Assembly (NCBI GenBank): GCA_023100825.1
Contig: CP095846.1
Coordinates: 2,728,001-2,792,000, forward strand
Source: Nocardioidaceae bacterium SCSIO 66511
Lineage (GTDB): Bacteria; Actinomycetota; Actinomycetes; Propionibacteriales; Nocardioidaceae
Length of the DNA stretch: 64,000 nt
Direction of reading: 5' to 3'
How positions within the stretch are numbered: the first letter of the stretch is position 1; the number at the start of each line of letters is the position of its first letter. The translations under genes were made by a program, and so were the position numbers. The notes under the pieces were generated by a model, which searched no databases, was not told where the DNA came from, and worked only from the letters and a program-made list of their open reading frames with translations. This document shows positions 26,328 to 35,645 of the stretch, piece after piece.

Positions 26328-27257
26328 CTAAGCCGCATCGCGGATGACATCGACGGCATGCTGCAGGTCATCGGGATACGTCGAGGCGTACGTGACGTGC
26401 TCGCCGGTCGCCGGATGCTCGAAGCCGAGCCGGACCGCGTGCAGCCACTGCCGCTCCAGCCCGACCCGCTCGGCCAGCCGTGGGTCGGCGCCGTACTGCA
26501 GATCGCCGACGCACGGGTGCTTGAGCGCGCTGAGATGGACCCTGATCTGATGCGTACGCCCGGTCTCCAGCACGATCTCCAGCAGACTCGCGTAGCGGTG
26601 TGCTTCGAGAGTGTCGTAGTGAGTGACGCTCGGCCGTCCGTCGGCCATCACGGCGAACTTCCAGTCGTGGCGCGGATGCCGCCCGATCGGCGCGTCGACC
26701 GTACCCTTCCACGGGTCGGGATGACCCTGCACGAGAGCGTGGTAGACCTTCTCGACCCGGCGTTGTTTGAAGGCCGCCTTGAGTACGGAGTACGCATGCT
26801 CGGACTTCGCGACCACCATCAGCCCGCTGGTGCCGACGTCGAGCCGGTGCACGATGCCTTGGCGTTCGGCCGCACCCGAGGTCGCGATACCGAACCCGGC
26901 CGCGGCCAGGTGGCCGACGACGGTCGGTCCGGTCCAGCCGACGCTGGGGTGAGCGGCCACCCCCACCGGTTTGTCGATCACCACGATGTCGTCGTCATCG
27001 TGCACGATCGACAGGGTGTCGACCGTCGCGGGCACGACCTCGGCGCTCGGGCGAGGCTCGGGCAGACGTACCTCCAGCAGCGACCCCGCCTCGAGACGGA
27101 GAGACTTCGCCGGCAGCTCGCCGTCGACGGTCACCTCACCTGATGCGACCAGCTCGGCAGCACGGGTACGCGACAGACCGAGCAACCGGGCCATCGCGGC
27201 GTCGAGCCGCTCCCCCGCCAGTCCGTCCGGGACCGGAAGGGAACGAAGTTCGCTCAC
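26328..27257 (-). CDS. rluD: 23S rRNA pseudouridine synthase, RluD family
   Basis: 309 residues. S4 RNA-binding domain at about 12-60 ([27 protein letters not shown]), then the catalytic domain: [16 protein letters not shown] (91-106), and [19 protein letters not shown] with the catalytic Asp (near 142), KVYHALVQG and [15 protein letters not shown] start overlaps the lspA stop (GTGA), the usual lspA-rluD coupling. RluD modifies helix 69 in E. coli; the exact target here is inferred. Confidence 0.95.
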   Translation of the reverse strand: MSELRSLPVPDGLAGERLDAAMARLLGLSRTRAAELVASGEVTVDGELPAKSLRLEAGSLLEVRLPEPRPSAEVVPATVDTLSIVHDDDDIVVIDKPVGVAAHPSVGWTGPTVVGHLAAAGFGIATSGAAERQGIVHRLDVGTSGLMVVAKSEHAYSVLKAAFKQRRVEKVYHALVQGHPDPWKGTVDAPIGRHPRHDWKFAVMADGRPSVTHYDTLEAHRYASLLEIVLETGRTHQIRVHLSALKHPCVGDLQYGADPRLAERVGLERQWLHAVRLGFEHPATGEHVTYASTYPDDLQHAVDVIRDAA

Positions 27258-27838
27258 TCGTCGTCCGCGGGCTCGTCGGGGTCGCCGTCGTCGTTCACCC
27301 GGTGGCCGTCAAGGGCGATGCCACGGAACGACTGAATCGCGATCAGCACGGCCGCGACCGTGACACAGCAATCCGCGAAGTTGAACACCGGCCAGTTCGG
27401 CAGCGCCAGGAAGTCGACGACGTGACCGCGCATCGGCCCCGGCGAACGGACGAGCCGGTCCGTGAGGTTACCGAGCGCTCCCGCGAGCAGCAGACCGAGC
27501 GCGAACGCCCAGATCGGGTCGCGGAGCTTACCGGCCATTCGCACCACGACGAGGCAAACGCCCGCCGCGATCGCGGTCAGCACCGCGGTGAAGCCGGTCG
27601 CGATGCCGAATGCGGCGCCGGAGTTGCGGACCAGCGTGAGATCGAGAACGTGTGGGATCACGGTAACCGTCTTGACCGGCGGGCCCTCGAGCTCGGCAAC
27701 TGCGATGATCTTGGTCACGACGTCGACGGCGTACGCCACGACGACCACGATCACGAACAAGCCGAGCCGGCGTGGCCGGTCGACGGGGTGGTCCTGGGGT
27801 TGTTCGCCGCTCAGCGGCGTTCCTCGCGCTGCTTGCAT
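27254..27838 (-). CDS. lspA: Lipoprotein signal peptidase
   Basis: 194 residues from ATG 27838. Membrane aspartyl protease that cuts lipoprotein signal peptides. Four membrane helices; catalytic pair in GNLTDRLVR (near 138) and [11 protein letters not shown] (near 165); NSGAAFGI motif near 92. With this ATG the gene overlaps dksA/traR by 28 nt; a later start is possible because residues 1-22 are hydrophilic and not conserved-looking. Coupled to rluD downstream. Confidence 0.95.
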   Translation of the reverse strand: MQAARGTPLSGEQPQDHPVDRPRRLGLFVIVVVVAYAVDVVTKIIAVAELEGPPVKTVTVIPHVLDLTLVRNSGAAFGIATGFTAVLTAIAAGVCLVVVRMAGKLRDPIWAFALGLLLAGALGNLTDRLVRSPGPMRGHVVDFLALPNWPVFNFADCCVTVAAVLIAIQSFRGIALDGHRVNDDGDPDEPADDE

Positions 27839-28674
27839 GTCATGCACAGTGTCGCACGAGGGAACGCCATCAGCCGCATCTTGCCGATCGGATTGCCACA
27901 CGACTCGCAGGAGCCGTACGTACCGTCGTGGATTCGCCCGAGCGCATGCTCGACCTGCCGGAGCAGCTCTCGGTGGCTCTGCGCGAGCGACATCTCGGCG
28001 TCGCGCTCCAGGCTGTTCGAACCGACGTCGGCCTGGTCGTTGCCCGCACCGTCGACGCCTTCGCGCAGCAACGCCTGGAGGTCGCGTTCGGACCTCTCGA
28101 TCTCGCCGCGCAGTCGGTCGCGGTCGCTTTCGAGCTCGGCGCGTACCTCTCCCAGCTCGCCGGCGGTCCAGGGCGACTCGTTGTCGAGGACCGCAAGGGA
28201 ACGTGCGAGCTGGGCGTTCGTTGCACCCTTCTTCGCGGGTGACTTGTTGGCGGGCGCCTTCTTTGCCGCGGGCGCCTGCTTGGCCGCGGTCTTCTTGGCG
28301 GGCGCCTTCTTTGACGCGGTCTTCTTGGCGGGCGCCTTCTTTGACGCGGTCTTCTTGGCCGTGGTCTTCTTCGCTGCGGTCTTCTTCGCGGGCGCCTTCT
28401 TCGCCGCGGCCTTCTTCGCGGGCGCCTTCTTCGCCGCGGCCTTCTTCGCGGGCGCCTTCTTCGCTGCGGTCTTCTTCGCGGTGGTTTTCGTCGCCGCCGT
28501 TTTCTTGGCCGCGGTCTTCTTCGCTGGTGACTTTTTGGCGGTGGTCTTCTTCGTCGCGGCCTTGCCGTCCGCCGACGCATCCTTCGTCGTACGCCCCGTG
28601 ACCCGGCCGGCGGCCCGTTTGACCGCTGTCGCACCGCGTGAAACGGCGCCCGACTTCTTCCGTGCGCTCGCCAT
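27811..28674 (-). CDS. DksA/TraR zinc-finger protein with long Lys/Ala histone-like tail
   Basis: 287 residues. Residues 40-152 are repeats of KKAPAKKT / KKTAAKK type (more than a dozen), like eukaryotic histone H1 or AlgP tails; residues 170-245 form a coiled-coil-like helical region ([30 protein letters not shown]); residues 250-285 hold a C4 zinc finger (CESC...CMTC), as in DksA/TraR. DksA binds the RNA polymerase secondary channel; the tail suggests DNA binding. The repeats are coding, not satellite: the frame stays open. Upstream of lspA, overlapping it. Confidence 0.92.
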   Translation of the reverse strand: MASARKKSGAVSRGATAVKRAAGRVTGRTTKDASADGKAATKKTTAKKSPAKKTAAKKTAATKTTAKKTAAKKAPAKKAAAKKAPAKKAAAKKAPAKKTAAKKTTAKKTASKKAPAKKTASKKAPAKKTAAKQAPAAKKAPANKSPAKKGATNAQLARSLAVLDNESPWTAGELGEVRAELESDRDRLRGEIERSERDLQALLREGVDGAGNDQADVGSNSLERDAEMSLAQSHRELLRQVEHALGRIHDGTYGSCESCGNPIGKMRLMAFPRATLCMTCKQREERR

Positions 28675-28879
28675 CAGGAACCCCTCACACCCGTGGGTGG
28701 TCGTCTCGCCGACTCACACCAAGTGGCCGTGAGGATAGGTTCCAAAACCTCCCGCTTCAAACTCCCTCGCCGGACGGGCCCGAGAAGGTACGCACGGAAC
28801 ACGTCGTGAATCCCGCTCGACGCCCCGGATTAGCAGGCTCTATGCTTGATTTCGTCGCATGGCGCAAATGGGGCCGAGT

Positions 28880-29125
28880 ACCCCCTGAACCGTACGTCTG
28901 CAGCGACCCGGGGACGGTGCGAGCCCGGGGCGTACCAGGGGCGAACCATCACCTCGGAGCCGCCGGAAGAACCGCGGGAAGCATCCGCTCAGTAGAACCG
29001 GCAGCGATGACCGCGAGTGGGTCGGCGTACGCCGGCCAAGAAGGGTGGTACCGCGGGCCGCGTCGCCGACGTGACTCGTCCCTTCGCCGGAATCCCCGCA
29101 CCATGCGGGCCCGTCGGAGGACGAC
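28880..29125 (+). promoter_or_regulatory. T-box riboswitch leader of ileS
   Basis: The canonical T-box AGGGTGGTACCGCG lies at 29042-29055. Upstream: a short stem I region with a plausible isoleucine specifier ATC (28948-28950, in GAACCATCACC), and the AGTAGAACCGG block (about 28990-29000) typical of actinobacterial ileS leaders. No T-run follows; the last part of the leader includes the ribosome site GGAGGACGAC, so control is probably at translation start: uncharged tRNA-Ile frees the site. Exact 5' end uncertain. 28675-28879 holds no gene; it should contain the divergent promoters. Confidence 0.92.
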
Positions 29126-32100
29126 ATGAGTAGCGACCCCAACGATCGGCACGACGCCGGATACCCGGCCGTCCCGGCCCACGTCGACCTTCCCGCCGTC
29201 GAGCTCGAGGTGCTGGAGCAGTGGCGCGACGACGCGACGTTCGAGCGCACCCTGCGCGAGCGCGCCGGAGCACCGCGCTGGACCTTCTACGAGGGTCCGC
29301 CGACCGCCAACGGCACGCCGGGCACCCACCATGTCGAGGCACGCGTCTTCAAGGATGTATTCCCGCGGTTCAAGACCATGCGCGGCTACCTGGTCGAGCG
29401 CAAGGGCGGCTGGGACTGCCACGGGCTCCCCGTCGAGATCGCCGTCGAGAAGGAGCTCGGCTTCAACGGCAAACCCGATATCGAGGCGTTCGGCGTCGCC
29501 GAGTTCAATGCCAAATGCCGCGAGGCAGTGCTCCGCAACGTCGATCTCTTCGAGGAGATGACCGACCGGATGGGCTACTGGGTCGACACCGACGACCCGT
29601 ACCGCACCATGGACTCCTCGTACGTGCAGAGCGTCTGGTGGGCGTTGCAGCAGATCTTCGACAAGGGACTGCTCGTCCAGGACTACCGGATCGCGCCGTA
29701 CTGCCCGCGCTGCGGCACTGCGCTGTCCGACCATGAGCTCGCACAGGGGTACGAGACGGTCAGCGACCCCTCGGTCTACGTACGCCTACCGCTGACCTCG
29801 GGCCCGTACGCCGGGCAGGCCGCACTCCTGATCTGGACCACGACGCCGTGGACGCTGCCGAGCAACGCGCTCGTCGCGGCGCGGGCAGACGTGACGTACG
29901 TGACCGCGACCAACGGCGACGAGACCCTGGTCGTCGCCGAGGAGCTGATGGCCGATGTCCTCGGCGAAGGCTGGACGAAGGTCGACTCGTTCACCGGCGC
30001 CGAGATGGTCGGCTGGACCTACCAGCGGCCGTTCGAGATCGTGGACTGGCCCGGTCGCGGCCACTTCGTGGTCAACGAGGAGTACGTCACGACCGACGAC
30101 GGCACCGGGCTGGTGCATCAGGCGACCGTCTACGGCGCCGACGACTTCGAGTCGGTGCGGCGCAACGGCGTCGAGCTGGTCAACCCGATCGACACCCGCG
30201 GGCGCTTCGACGACGCCCTCGACCTGGTCGGCGGGATGTTCTTCAAGAAGGCCGACGCCGTACTCGTCGACGACCTGCAGACGCGCGGCCTGCTCTACCG
30301 GCACGTCCCGTACGAGCACTCGTATCCGCACTGCTGGCGCTGCCACACGCCGTTGATGTACTACGGCCTGCCGTCGTGGTACATCCGCACGACCCAGATC
30401 AAGGACCAGCTGCTCGCCGAGAACGCCGATACGAACTGGTATCCCGAGACGATCAAATGGGGCCGCTACGGCGACTGGCTCAACAACAACATCGACTGGG
30501 GTCTCTCCCGCAACCGTTACTGGGGCACGCCGCTGCCCATCTGGCGCAACGACGAGAATCCCGACGACCTGATCTGCGTCGGCTCCTTGCAGGAGCTGTC
30601 CGAGCTGACCGGCCGCGATCTCGCCGACCTCGACCCGCACCGCCCCTACATCGACGACATCACGTTCACTCGCGACGGCGTCGGCGGCACGTACCGCCGA
30701 GTGCCGGAGGTGATCGACGCGTGGTTCGACTCCGGATCGATGCCGTTCGCCCAGTGGGGATACCCGCATGCGCCGGGCTCGAAAGAGCTGTTCGAGCGGG
30801 CGTACCCGTCGCAGTACATCTGCGAGGCGATCGACCAGACGCGTGGGTGGTTCTACTCGCTGATGGCCGTCGGCACCTTGGTGTTCGGGCAGTCGTCGTA
30901 CGAGAACGTCGTCTGTCTCGGGCACATCCTGGCCGAGGACGGCCGCAAGATGAGCAAGCACCTCGGCAACATCTTGCTACCCATGCCGCTGATGGCCGAG
31001 CACGGCGCCGATGCGGTCCGCTGGTTCATGGCCTGCTCCGGGTCACCGTGGCAGGCCCGCCGCATCGGGCACGCGGCGCTGCAGGAGATCGTCCGCAAGG
31101 TGCTGCTGACGTACTGGAACACCGTCGCCTTCCATGTCCTGTACGCGCGTACGGCGGGCTGGTCGCCTGCCGCGGAGGCGACGCCGCTCGCCGACCGCCA
31201 CGTACTCGACCGCTGGCTCACGTCGCAGACGAACGCTCTCGTACGCGACGTCACCACGGCGATGGACGACTTCGACACCCAGCGCGCCGGCGCGCTGCTC
31301 GCGGGGTTCGTCGACGATCTGTCGAACTGGTACGTCCGCCGCTCCCGCCGCAGGTTCTGGGACGGCGACGACGGCGCGCTGCGTACGCTGCACGAGACGC
31401 TCGATGTGCTCACTCGGCTGCTCGCACCGATCGTCCCGTTCATCACCGAGCGCGTGTGGCGCGACGTCGTGGCCTCGGTCGACCCGTCGGCACCGACGTC
31501 TGTGCACCTCGCGGCGTGGCCGACCTACGACGCTGCGCTGGTCGATGACGCCCTCGGCCAGCAGGTCGATATCGCCCGGCGCGTCACGGAGCTCGGCCGG
31601 GCTGCCCGCGCCGATGCGAAGGTGAAGACGCGCCAGCCGCTACGGCGTGCGCTGGTCGGCTCCGCGACCTGGACGAACCTCGGCGAGGAGCTGCGCCGCG
31701 ATATCTGCGAGGAGCTGAACGTCGGGACGATCGAGTCGCTCGCGGACGCCGGTGACGATCTGGTCGCGTACTCCGCCAAGGGCAACTTCCGCTCGCTCGG
31801 CAAGCGTTTCGCGAAGCAGACTCCGCAGGTCGCAGCCGCAGTAGCGGCAGCTGACGCGGAGTCACTGGCCGCTGACCTGCGCGACGCGGGTACGGCCACC
31901 GTGCAGGTCGACGGCGAGCCCGTGACCGTCGGTCCCGATGACGTCATCATCTCGGAGCGGCCCCGCGAAGGCTGGTCGGTCGTCAACGACCGCGGCGAAA
32001 CTGTCGCCCTCGACCTCGAGCTCACCAGCGAGCTACGACGTGCCGGGCTGGCCCGGGAGGTCGTGCGGACCCTACAGGAGGCCCGCAAGAACGCTGGGCT

Positions 32101-32287
32101 CGACGTCACCGACCGGATCCGGGTCCGTTGGTCAGCCGACGGAGACCTCGCCGAGGCCGTACGCGAGCACGGTTCGGAGATCGCCACGGAAGTGCTGGCC
32201 GTCGAGTTCGTCGAGTTCGACGAGCCGCTGACCCACACCGGCCGCGACGACGCACTCGGCCTCGGGTTCTCCCTCGACCGTCGCTGA
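29126..32287 (+). CDS. ileS: Isoleucyl-tRNA synthetase, type 2
   Basis: 1053 residues. Class Ia synthetase. HIGH-equivalent GTPGTHHVEAR (63-73, HHVE), editing domain with TTTPWTLPSNALV (near 235), WFDSGSMPFAQWG, and KMSKHLGN (near 610). The THHVEAR form and length mark the eukaryote-like IleS2 group, also seen in mycobacteria and often little sensitive to mupirocin; that property is inferred. GGAGGA 7 nt before the ATG, within the T-box leader. Plus-strand gene between two minus-strand clusters. Confidence 0.98.
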   Translation: MSSDPNDRHDAGYPAVPAHVDLPAVELEVLEQWRDDATFERTLRERAGAPRWTFYEGPPTANGTPGTHHVEARVFKDVFPRFKTMRGYLVERKGGWDCHGLPVEIAVEKELGFNGKPDIEAFGVAEFNAKCREAVLRNVDLFEEMTDRMGYWVDTDDPYRTMDSSYVQSVWWALQQIFDKGLLVQDYRIAPYCPRCGTALSDHELAQGYETVSDPSVYVRLPLTSGPYAGQAALLIWTTTPWTLPSNALVAARADVTYVTATNGDETLVVAEELMADVLGEGWTKVDSFTGAEMVGWTYQRPFEIVDWPGRGHFVVNEEYVTTDDGTGLVHQATVYGADDFESVRRNGVELVNPIDTRGRFDDALDLVGGMFFKKADAVLVDDLQTRGLLYRHVPYEHSYPHCWRCHTPLMYYGLPSWYIRTTQIKDQLLAENADTNWYPETIKWGRYGDWLNNNIDWGLSRNRYWGTPLPIWRNDENPDDLICVGSLQELSELTGRDLADLDPHRPYIDDITFTRDGVGGTYRRVPEVIDAWFDSGSMPFAQWGYPHAPGSKELFERAYPSQYICEAIDQTRGWFYSLMAVGTLVFGQSSYENVVCLGHILAEDGRKMSKHLGNILLPMPLMAEHGADAVRWFMACSGSPWQARRIGHAALQEIVRKVLLTYWNTVAFHVLYARTAGWSPAAEATPLADRHVLDRWLTSQTNALVRDVTTAMDDFDTQRAGALLAGFVDDLSNWYVRRSRRRFWDGDDGALRTLHETLDVLTRLLAPIVPFITERVWRDVVASVDPSAPTSVHLAAWPTYDAALVDDALGQQVDIARRVTELGRAARADAKVKTRQPLRRALVGSATWTNLGEELRRDICEELNVGTIESLADAGDDLVAYSAKGNFRSLGKRFAKQTPQVAAAVAAADAESLAADLRDAGTATVQVDGEPVTVGPDDVIISERPREGWSVVNDRGETVALDLELTSELRRAGLAREVVRTLQEARKNAGLDVTDRIRVRWSADGDLAEAVREHGSEIATEVLAVEFVEFDEPLTHTGRDDALGLGFSLDRR

Positions 32288-32309
32288 CGGGACGACGCTC
32301 ACCCGGACA

Positions 32310-32350
32310 TGACAGAATCCGCGACCTCGTCGAGGTCGCGGATTCTGTCA
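32310..32350. terminator. 20-bp perfect hairpin between ileS and wag31
   Basis: Arms 32310-32329 and 32331-32350, one-nt centre. 22 bp after ileS and 8 bp before the convergent wag31 stop; likely a two-way terminator, without a T-run. Confidence 0.85.
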
Positions 32351-32358
32351 GTCGGTGC

Positions 32359-33156
32359 TCAGCGAGCGGTGGTGTCCTCGTCGCCGAACAGCGAGCGAAG
32401 ACGGCGCGGCGTGTGCTCGGCGCCGGCGGGCGCCGATGCCGGCGCAGCCGCCGACTCGGCGACGCTGGAACCTGCCTCGAGCGTCTGCAGCTGCTCGGTG
32501 AAGTAGCCCTTGAGGCGGCTGCGGTACTCGCGCTCGAACGCACGGAGACGCTCGACCTCGATGTTGAGGTTGTCGCGCTCCTTCTCGAGGTCGCCGAACA
32601 GCTGCTGGCGGCGCTCGGCGGTCTCCGAGTCGAGCTTCTGCGCGCGTACGCGGGCATCGGACTCGAGCCGGTCGGCTTTGCTACGGGACTCGTTCTCCAG
32701 GCGCTCGGCCTTCATCCGGGCCTCGGCCAGAATGCGGTCGGCCTCGTTCTTGGCACCCTCGACCAGCTCGTCGGCGTTCTTCGTCGCGATCTCAAGCAGC
32801 CGGGTCGCGGCGGTCGACGCCTCGCCGACCGAACCGGTCGACTCGACGGCCGGTGCCACCGGAGCGGGGGTCGGGGCAGGGATCGGAGCCGGTGCCGGTG
32901 CAGGGGTCGGCTCGGGCGCGGGCGCGGGCGTTGGTGCCTGCGTCACCTTCGTCTCCTCCGAGACCGATGTCGCAGGGGCGCCCGCCGACGACGCGGCAGA
33001 GAGCTTGTTGCGAAGATCCTGGTTCTCGTCGGTGAGGCGCTTCAGCTCAGCCTCGACCTCATCGAGGAACTGGTCGACCTCTCCCATGTCGTAGCCCTCA
33101 CGGAGACGGACAGGCGTAAAGCGCTTATTACGCACGTCCTCAGGCGTCAGCGGCAT
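32359..33156 (-). CDS. wag31: DivIVA-family polar growth protein Wag31
   Basis: 265 residues. Coiled-coil scaffold that marks curved membrane and directs tip growth or septum wall synthesis. N-terminal DivIVA domain: MPLTPEDVRNKRFTPVRLREGYDMGEVDQFLDEV at 1-34 (membrane-binding Arg and hydrophobic tip); Pro/Ala linker at 70-105 (PAPAPEPTPAPAPAP); long coiled coil 112-225. GGTGAG before the ATG. Last gene of the dcw run, 109 bp from yggT; TATAAG at 33183-33188 on the minus strand could give it its own promoter. Confidence 0.97.
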   Translation of the reverse strand: MPLTPEDVRNKRFTPVRLREGYDMGEVDQFLDEVEAELKRLTDENQDLRNKLSAASSAGAPATSVSEETKVTQAPTPAPAPEPTPAPAPAPIPAPTPAPVAPAVESTGSVGEASTAATRLLEIATKNADELVEGAKNEADRILAEARMKAERLENESRSKADRLESDARVRAQKLDSETAERRQQLFGDLEKERDNLNIEVERLRAFEREYRSRLKGYFTEQLQTLEAGSSVAESAAAPASAPAGAEHTPRRLRSLFGDEDTTAR

Positions 33157-33182
33157 GAGCTCACCTCAATGTCGTCGTCGAA

Positions 33183-33188
33183 CTTATA
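33183..33188 (-). promoter_or_regulatory. Possible -10 of a wag31-specific promoter
   Basis: TGTATAAG (extended -10 like) on the minus strand, 27 nt before the wag31 ATG, in the longest gap of the sepF-wag31 stretch. No clear -35. Confidence 0.35.
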
Positions 33189-33265
33189 CATGTCGGAGAC
33201 CACCGTACTCCGTTTTTCCGCGCGACACGTACACGACCCGCGAGTCACGGTGTGTGATACGTACG

Positions 33266-33562
33266 TCAGACCGAGAAGAAGACCGCGCTGTTGATGATCT
33301 GGAGCAGGTAGAGCCCGATCAACAGAATCATCGGGGACAGGTCGAGTGCCACCGCGCCGAGCCGCATCGGAGGAATCGCCCGTCGTACGACACGCAGCGG
33401 CGGGTCGGTGGCCGAGTAGATGATCTCGCAGAAGACCAACATGACCCCGCGCGGATGCCAGGACCGAGCGAGTACCTGGACCCAGTCCAGGATGAAGCGC
33501 GCTATGAGGATCAGGATGCAGGCCCACAGAACCAGGCCGATGATCGAGCCAACTGTCGCCAT
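33266..33562 (-). CDS. yggT: YggT-family membrane protein
   Basis: 98 residues with two membrane helices (5-22, 76-95) and the YggT signature between them: YSATDPPLRVVRRAIPP. Family members sit beside sepF and divIVA in Gram-positive bacteria and are thought to help division or osmotic balance. ATG 3 bp after the sepF stop, so coupled. Confidence 0.95.
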   Translation of the reverse strand: MATVGSIIGLVLWACILILIARFILDWVQVLARSWHPRGVMLVFCEIIYSATDPPLRVVRRAIPPMRLGAVALDLSPMILLIGLYLLQIINSAVFFSV

Positions 33563-33565
33563 TCG

Positions 33566-34057
33566 TCAGCTCTGGTTGAAGAATCCGCCTTCGGCGATCC
33601 GCTGCTTGTCTTCAGCGGCAACCGAGACGTTCGGCGGCGAGAGCAGGAATACCTTGTTCGTGACGCGCTCCATCGCACCGTGCACGGCGAAGACCAGGCC
33701 GGCGGCGAAGTCGACGAGACGCTTCGCGTCGTTGCCGTCCATCTCGGAGAGGTTCATGATCACGGGGGTGCCGTCGCGGAACTCCTCGCCCAGCGTGCGG
33801 GCCTCATTGAAGGTCCGCGGGTGCAGAGTCGTGATGCGCGAGAGGTCGGTGATCGGCGGGGCCGACGACAGCGGGGTGGGACGACGGCGCTCTGAGAGCT
33901 TCGTCACGGCAGCCGACTGCTCGGCGGGCGCGGCGGTGCGAACGGCCTGCGGAGTACGCTGCGGCTCGTCCTCGAAGTCGTCGTCGACCTCGTCGTACTG
34001 GTCCGAGCCCTCGACGAGACCGAGATACACACCCATCTTGCGCATTGCGCCAGCCAT
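33566..34057 (-). CDS. sepF: SepF, FtsZ membrane anchor
   Basis: 163 residues. N-terminal amphipathic [14 protein letters not shown] (membrane targeting), acidic linker ([10 protein letters not shown]), and C-terminal SepF domain from about 75: [63 protein letters not shown]. Ties the Z-ring to the membrane in Actinobacteria, which lack FtsA. Lies 88 bp downstream of yggS. Confidence 0.97.
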   Translation of the reverse strand: MAGAMRKMGVYLGLVEGSDQYDEVDDDFEDEPQRTPQAVRTAAPAEQSAAVTKLSERRRPTPLSSAPPITDLSRITTLHPRTFNEARTLGEEFRDGTPVIMNLSEMDGNDAKRLVDFAAGLVFAVHGAMERVTNKVFLLSPPNVSVAAEDKQRIAEGGFFNQS

Positions 34058-34145
34058 GGTCCTCTTGTCCTCCGGTCGGTGCGTGCCCGCACCCGTTGCT
34101 GGATTGTCGCCGAAGCGCCGTCGTCACGACGCCCTGGCGACGACA

Positions 34146-34856
34146 CTACCGGAGCGGTGGGCGCTCTCCGAGTACCGCGCGCCCGATTCGTACGTGTGTC
34201 GCGCCGGCCTTGATGGCGGCCTCGAGGTCACCGCTCATCCCTGCGGACATGATCGTGGCGTGGGGGTACTTCTCGGCGAGTGCGTCGGCGCACTTGCGGA
34301 GTCGGGTGAACGCGTCGCCGGCATCGCCTCCGAGCGGTGCGACCGCCATGGTCCCGCGCAGGCGCAGGGCGGGATGCTCCTCGACGGCCGCCGCGATCTC
34401 TTCGACGTCGCCCGGGTCGGCACCCGCCCGCCCACCGGGATCGTCGTCGCGTCCCTCGAGGTTCACCTGCACGAGCACGTCGATCACCCGGCCGGCCTTC
34501 TCGGCGCCCTTGCCGAGCGCGCGTACGAGCCTGAGCCGGTCGACGGAGTGCACGACGTCGGTGTAGCGCGCGACGGCATCGGCCTTGTTCGTCTGCAGCC
34601 CACCGACGAAGTGCCAGGTCAGACCGGCGCCATCGGCGCCTACCTCGGCACGCTTGCGCTCGGCCTCGGGGTGGCGGTTCTCGCCCACATCGCTGACACC
34701 GAGGCTCGCCAGGAGCGTTACGTCGCTGCTCGGGTAGGTCTTGGTCACGACGATGAGGCGGACGTCGTCGGGCGCTCGACCGGCCTCGGCACAGGCAGAC
34801 GCGATGCGCTCACGGACGGCCGTCAACCGGGCGGCGATCTCTTCCCTGCGAGTCAC
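34146..34856 (-). CDS. yggS: YggS-family PLP-binding protein
   Basis: 236 residues from GTG 34856, overlapping the pgeF stop (GTGA). Alanine-racemase-like barrel that binds PLP and keeps vitamin B6 and amino-acid pools balanced. Seen: LIVVTKTYPSSDV (PLP Lys), GENRHPEAERKR, WHFVGGLQTNKAD, LVQVNLEGR, and MSAGMSGDLEAAIKAGATHVRIGRAVLG. Frames reaching 35123 run into pgeF and are not used. Confidence 0.95.
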   Translation of the reverse strand: MTRREEIAARLTAVRERIASACAEAGRAPDDVRLIVVTKTYPSSDVTLLASLGVSDVGENRHPEAERKRAEVGADGAGLTWHFVGGLQTNKADAVARYTDVVHSVDRLRLVRALGKGAEKAGRVIDVLVQVNLEGRDDDPGGRAGADPGDVEEIAAAVEEHPALRLRGTMAVAPLGGDAGDAFTRLRKCADALAEKYPHATIMSAGMSGDLEAAIKAGATHVRIGRAVLGERPPLR

Positions 34857-35590
34857 GGACGCCACCGTACGAGGCCGCCGAGCCGGCCCGACTGCTGACC
34901 CTGACGGCGGTACGAGAAGTAGTCGTCGACGCCTTCGATCGTGCATGCACCGCGGTGGTCGGCGAGGTCGGTGACGGCGACATCGAGCGCGGCGAGCTGC
35001 TCTACGAGCCCCGCGCCGAGGTCGAGGGCGGGCGTGCCGGATCGCGTCGTCGCATGGGTGGCCGGCGCGAGCGCGCTCACTCGCTGCCTCATGTCGTCGG
35101 GCACCTCGTAGCAGGAACCGCATGCGCGCGGCCCGATCCAGGCTCGGATCGTGCCCGCACCGAGTGCGCGCATCGTGTCGACGGTACGCGCGGCAACGGC
35201 GTTCGCCACACCCTCACGCCCGGCATGCGCGACTCCGACGACCCCGTCGCCGGGAGCGACGAACACGACGGGTACGCAGTCGGCGACCCGAACCAGCAGC
35301 GCCACGCCGGGCACGTCGGTCACCAGCGCATCGGCTCGCGGGACGGTGCCGTCGTGGTCGGAGCCGACGACGTAGACGTCGTTGCCGTGGTACTGGCTCA
35401 TGCGTACGACCGATTCGACGGTCGTACCGAACGCCGCAGCAAGGTCGCTGAGATTTCGGTCGACGGTGTCCGGAGAGTCGCCGTTGCTGGTGCCGAGGTT
35501 CAGCGACTCCCACGGGCCCGTGCTGGAACCGCCGTGGCGATCGGTGAATGCGAGCTCGGCGCGACCGGCGCCGTCACGAAACGCGAACAC
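34853..35590 (-). CDS. pgeF: Peptidoglycan editing factor PgeF (laccase-domain, former polyphenol oxidase)
   Basis: 245 residues, GTG start. Contains the CNF1/YfiH domain: FTDRHGGSS, MSQYHGNDV, VRVADCVPVVF, VAHAGREGV and IGPRACGSCYEV, giving the conserved His/Cys metal site. In E. coli this hydrolase cleans mis-built Ser-containing muropeptides. Conserved position between ftsZ and yggS; 55 bp after ftsZ. Confidence 0.95.
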   Translation of the reverse strand: MFAFRDGAGRAELAFTDRHGGSSTGPWESLNLGTSNGDSPDTVDRNLSDLAAAFGTTVESVVRMSQYHGNDVYVVGSDHDGTVPRADALVTDVPGVALLVRVADCVPVVFVAPGDGVVGVAHAGREGVANAVAARTVDTMRALGAGTIRAWIGPRACGSCYEVPDDMRQRVSALAPATHATTRSGTPALDLGAGLVEQLAALDVAVTDLADHRGACTIEGVDDYFSYRRQGQQSGRLGGLVRWRP

Positions 35591-35645
35591 TGGCAGAGCC
35601 TATCGATACAAGGGACCTGGGCGTACGACGGATCGGCCGGGCAAC

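Noticed and set aside
28240-28560. Satellite-like DNA repeats
   Set aside because: They encode the in-frame Lys/Ala tail of the DksA/TraR protein.
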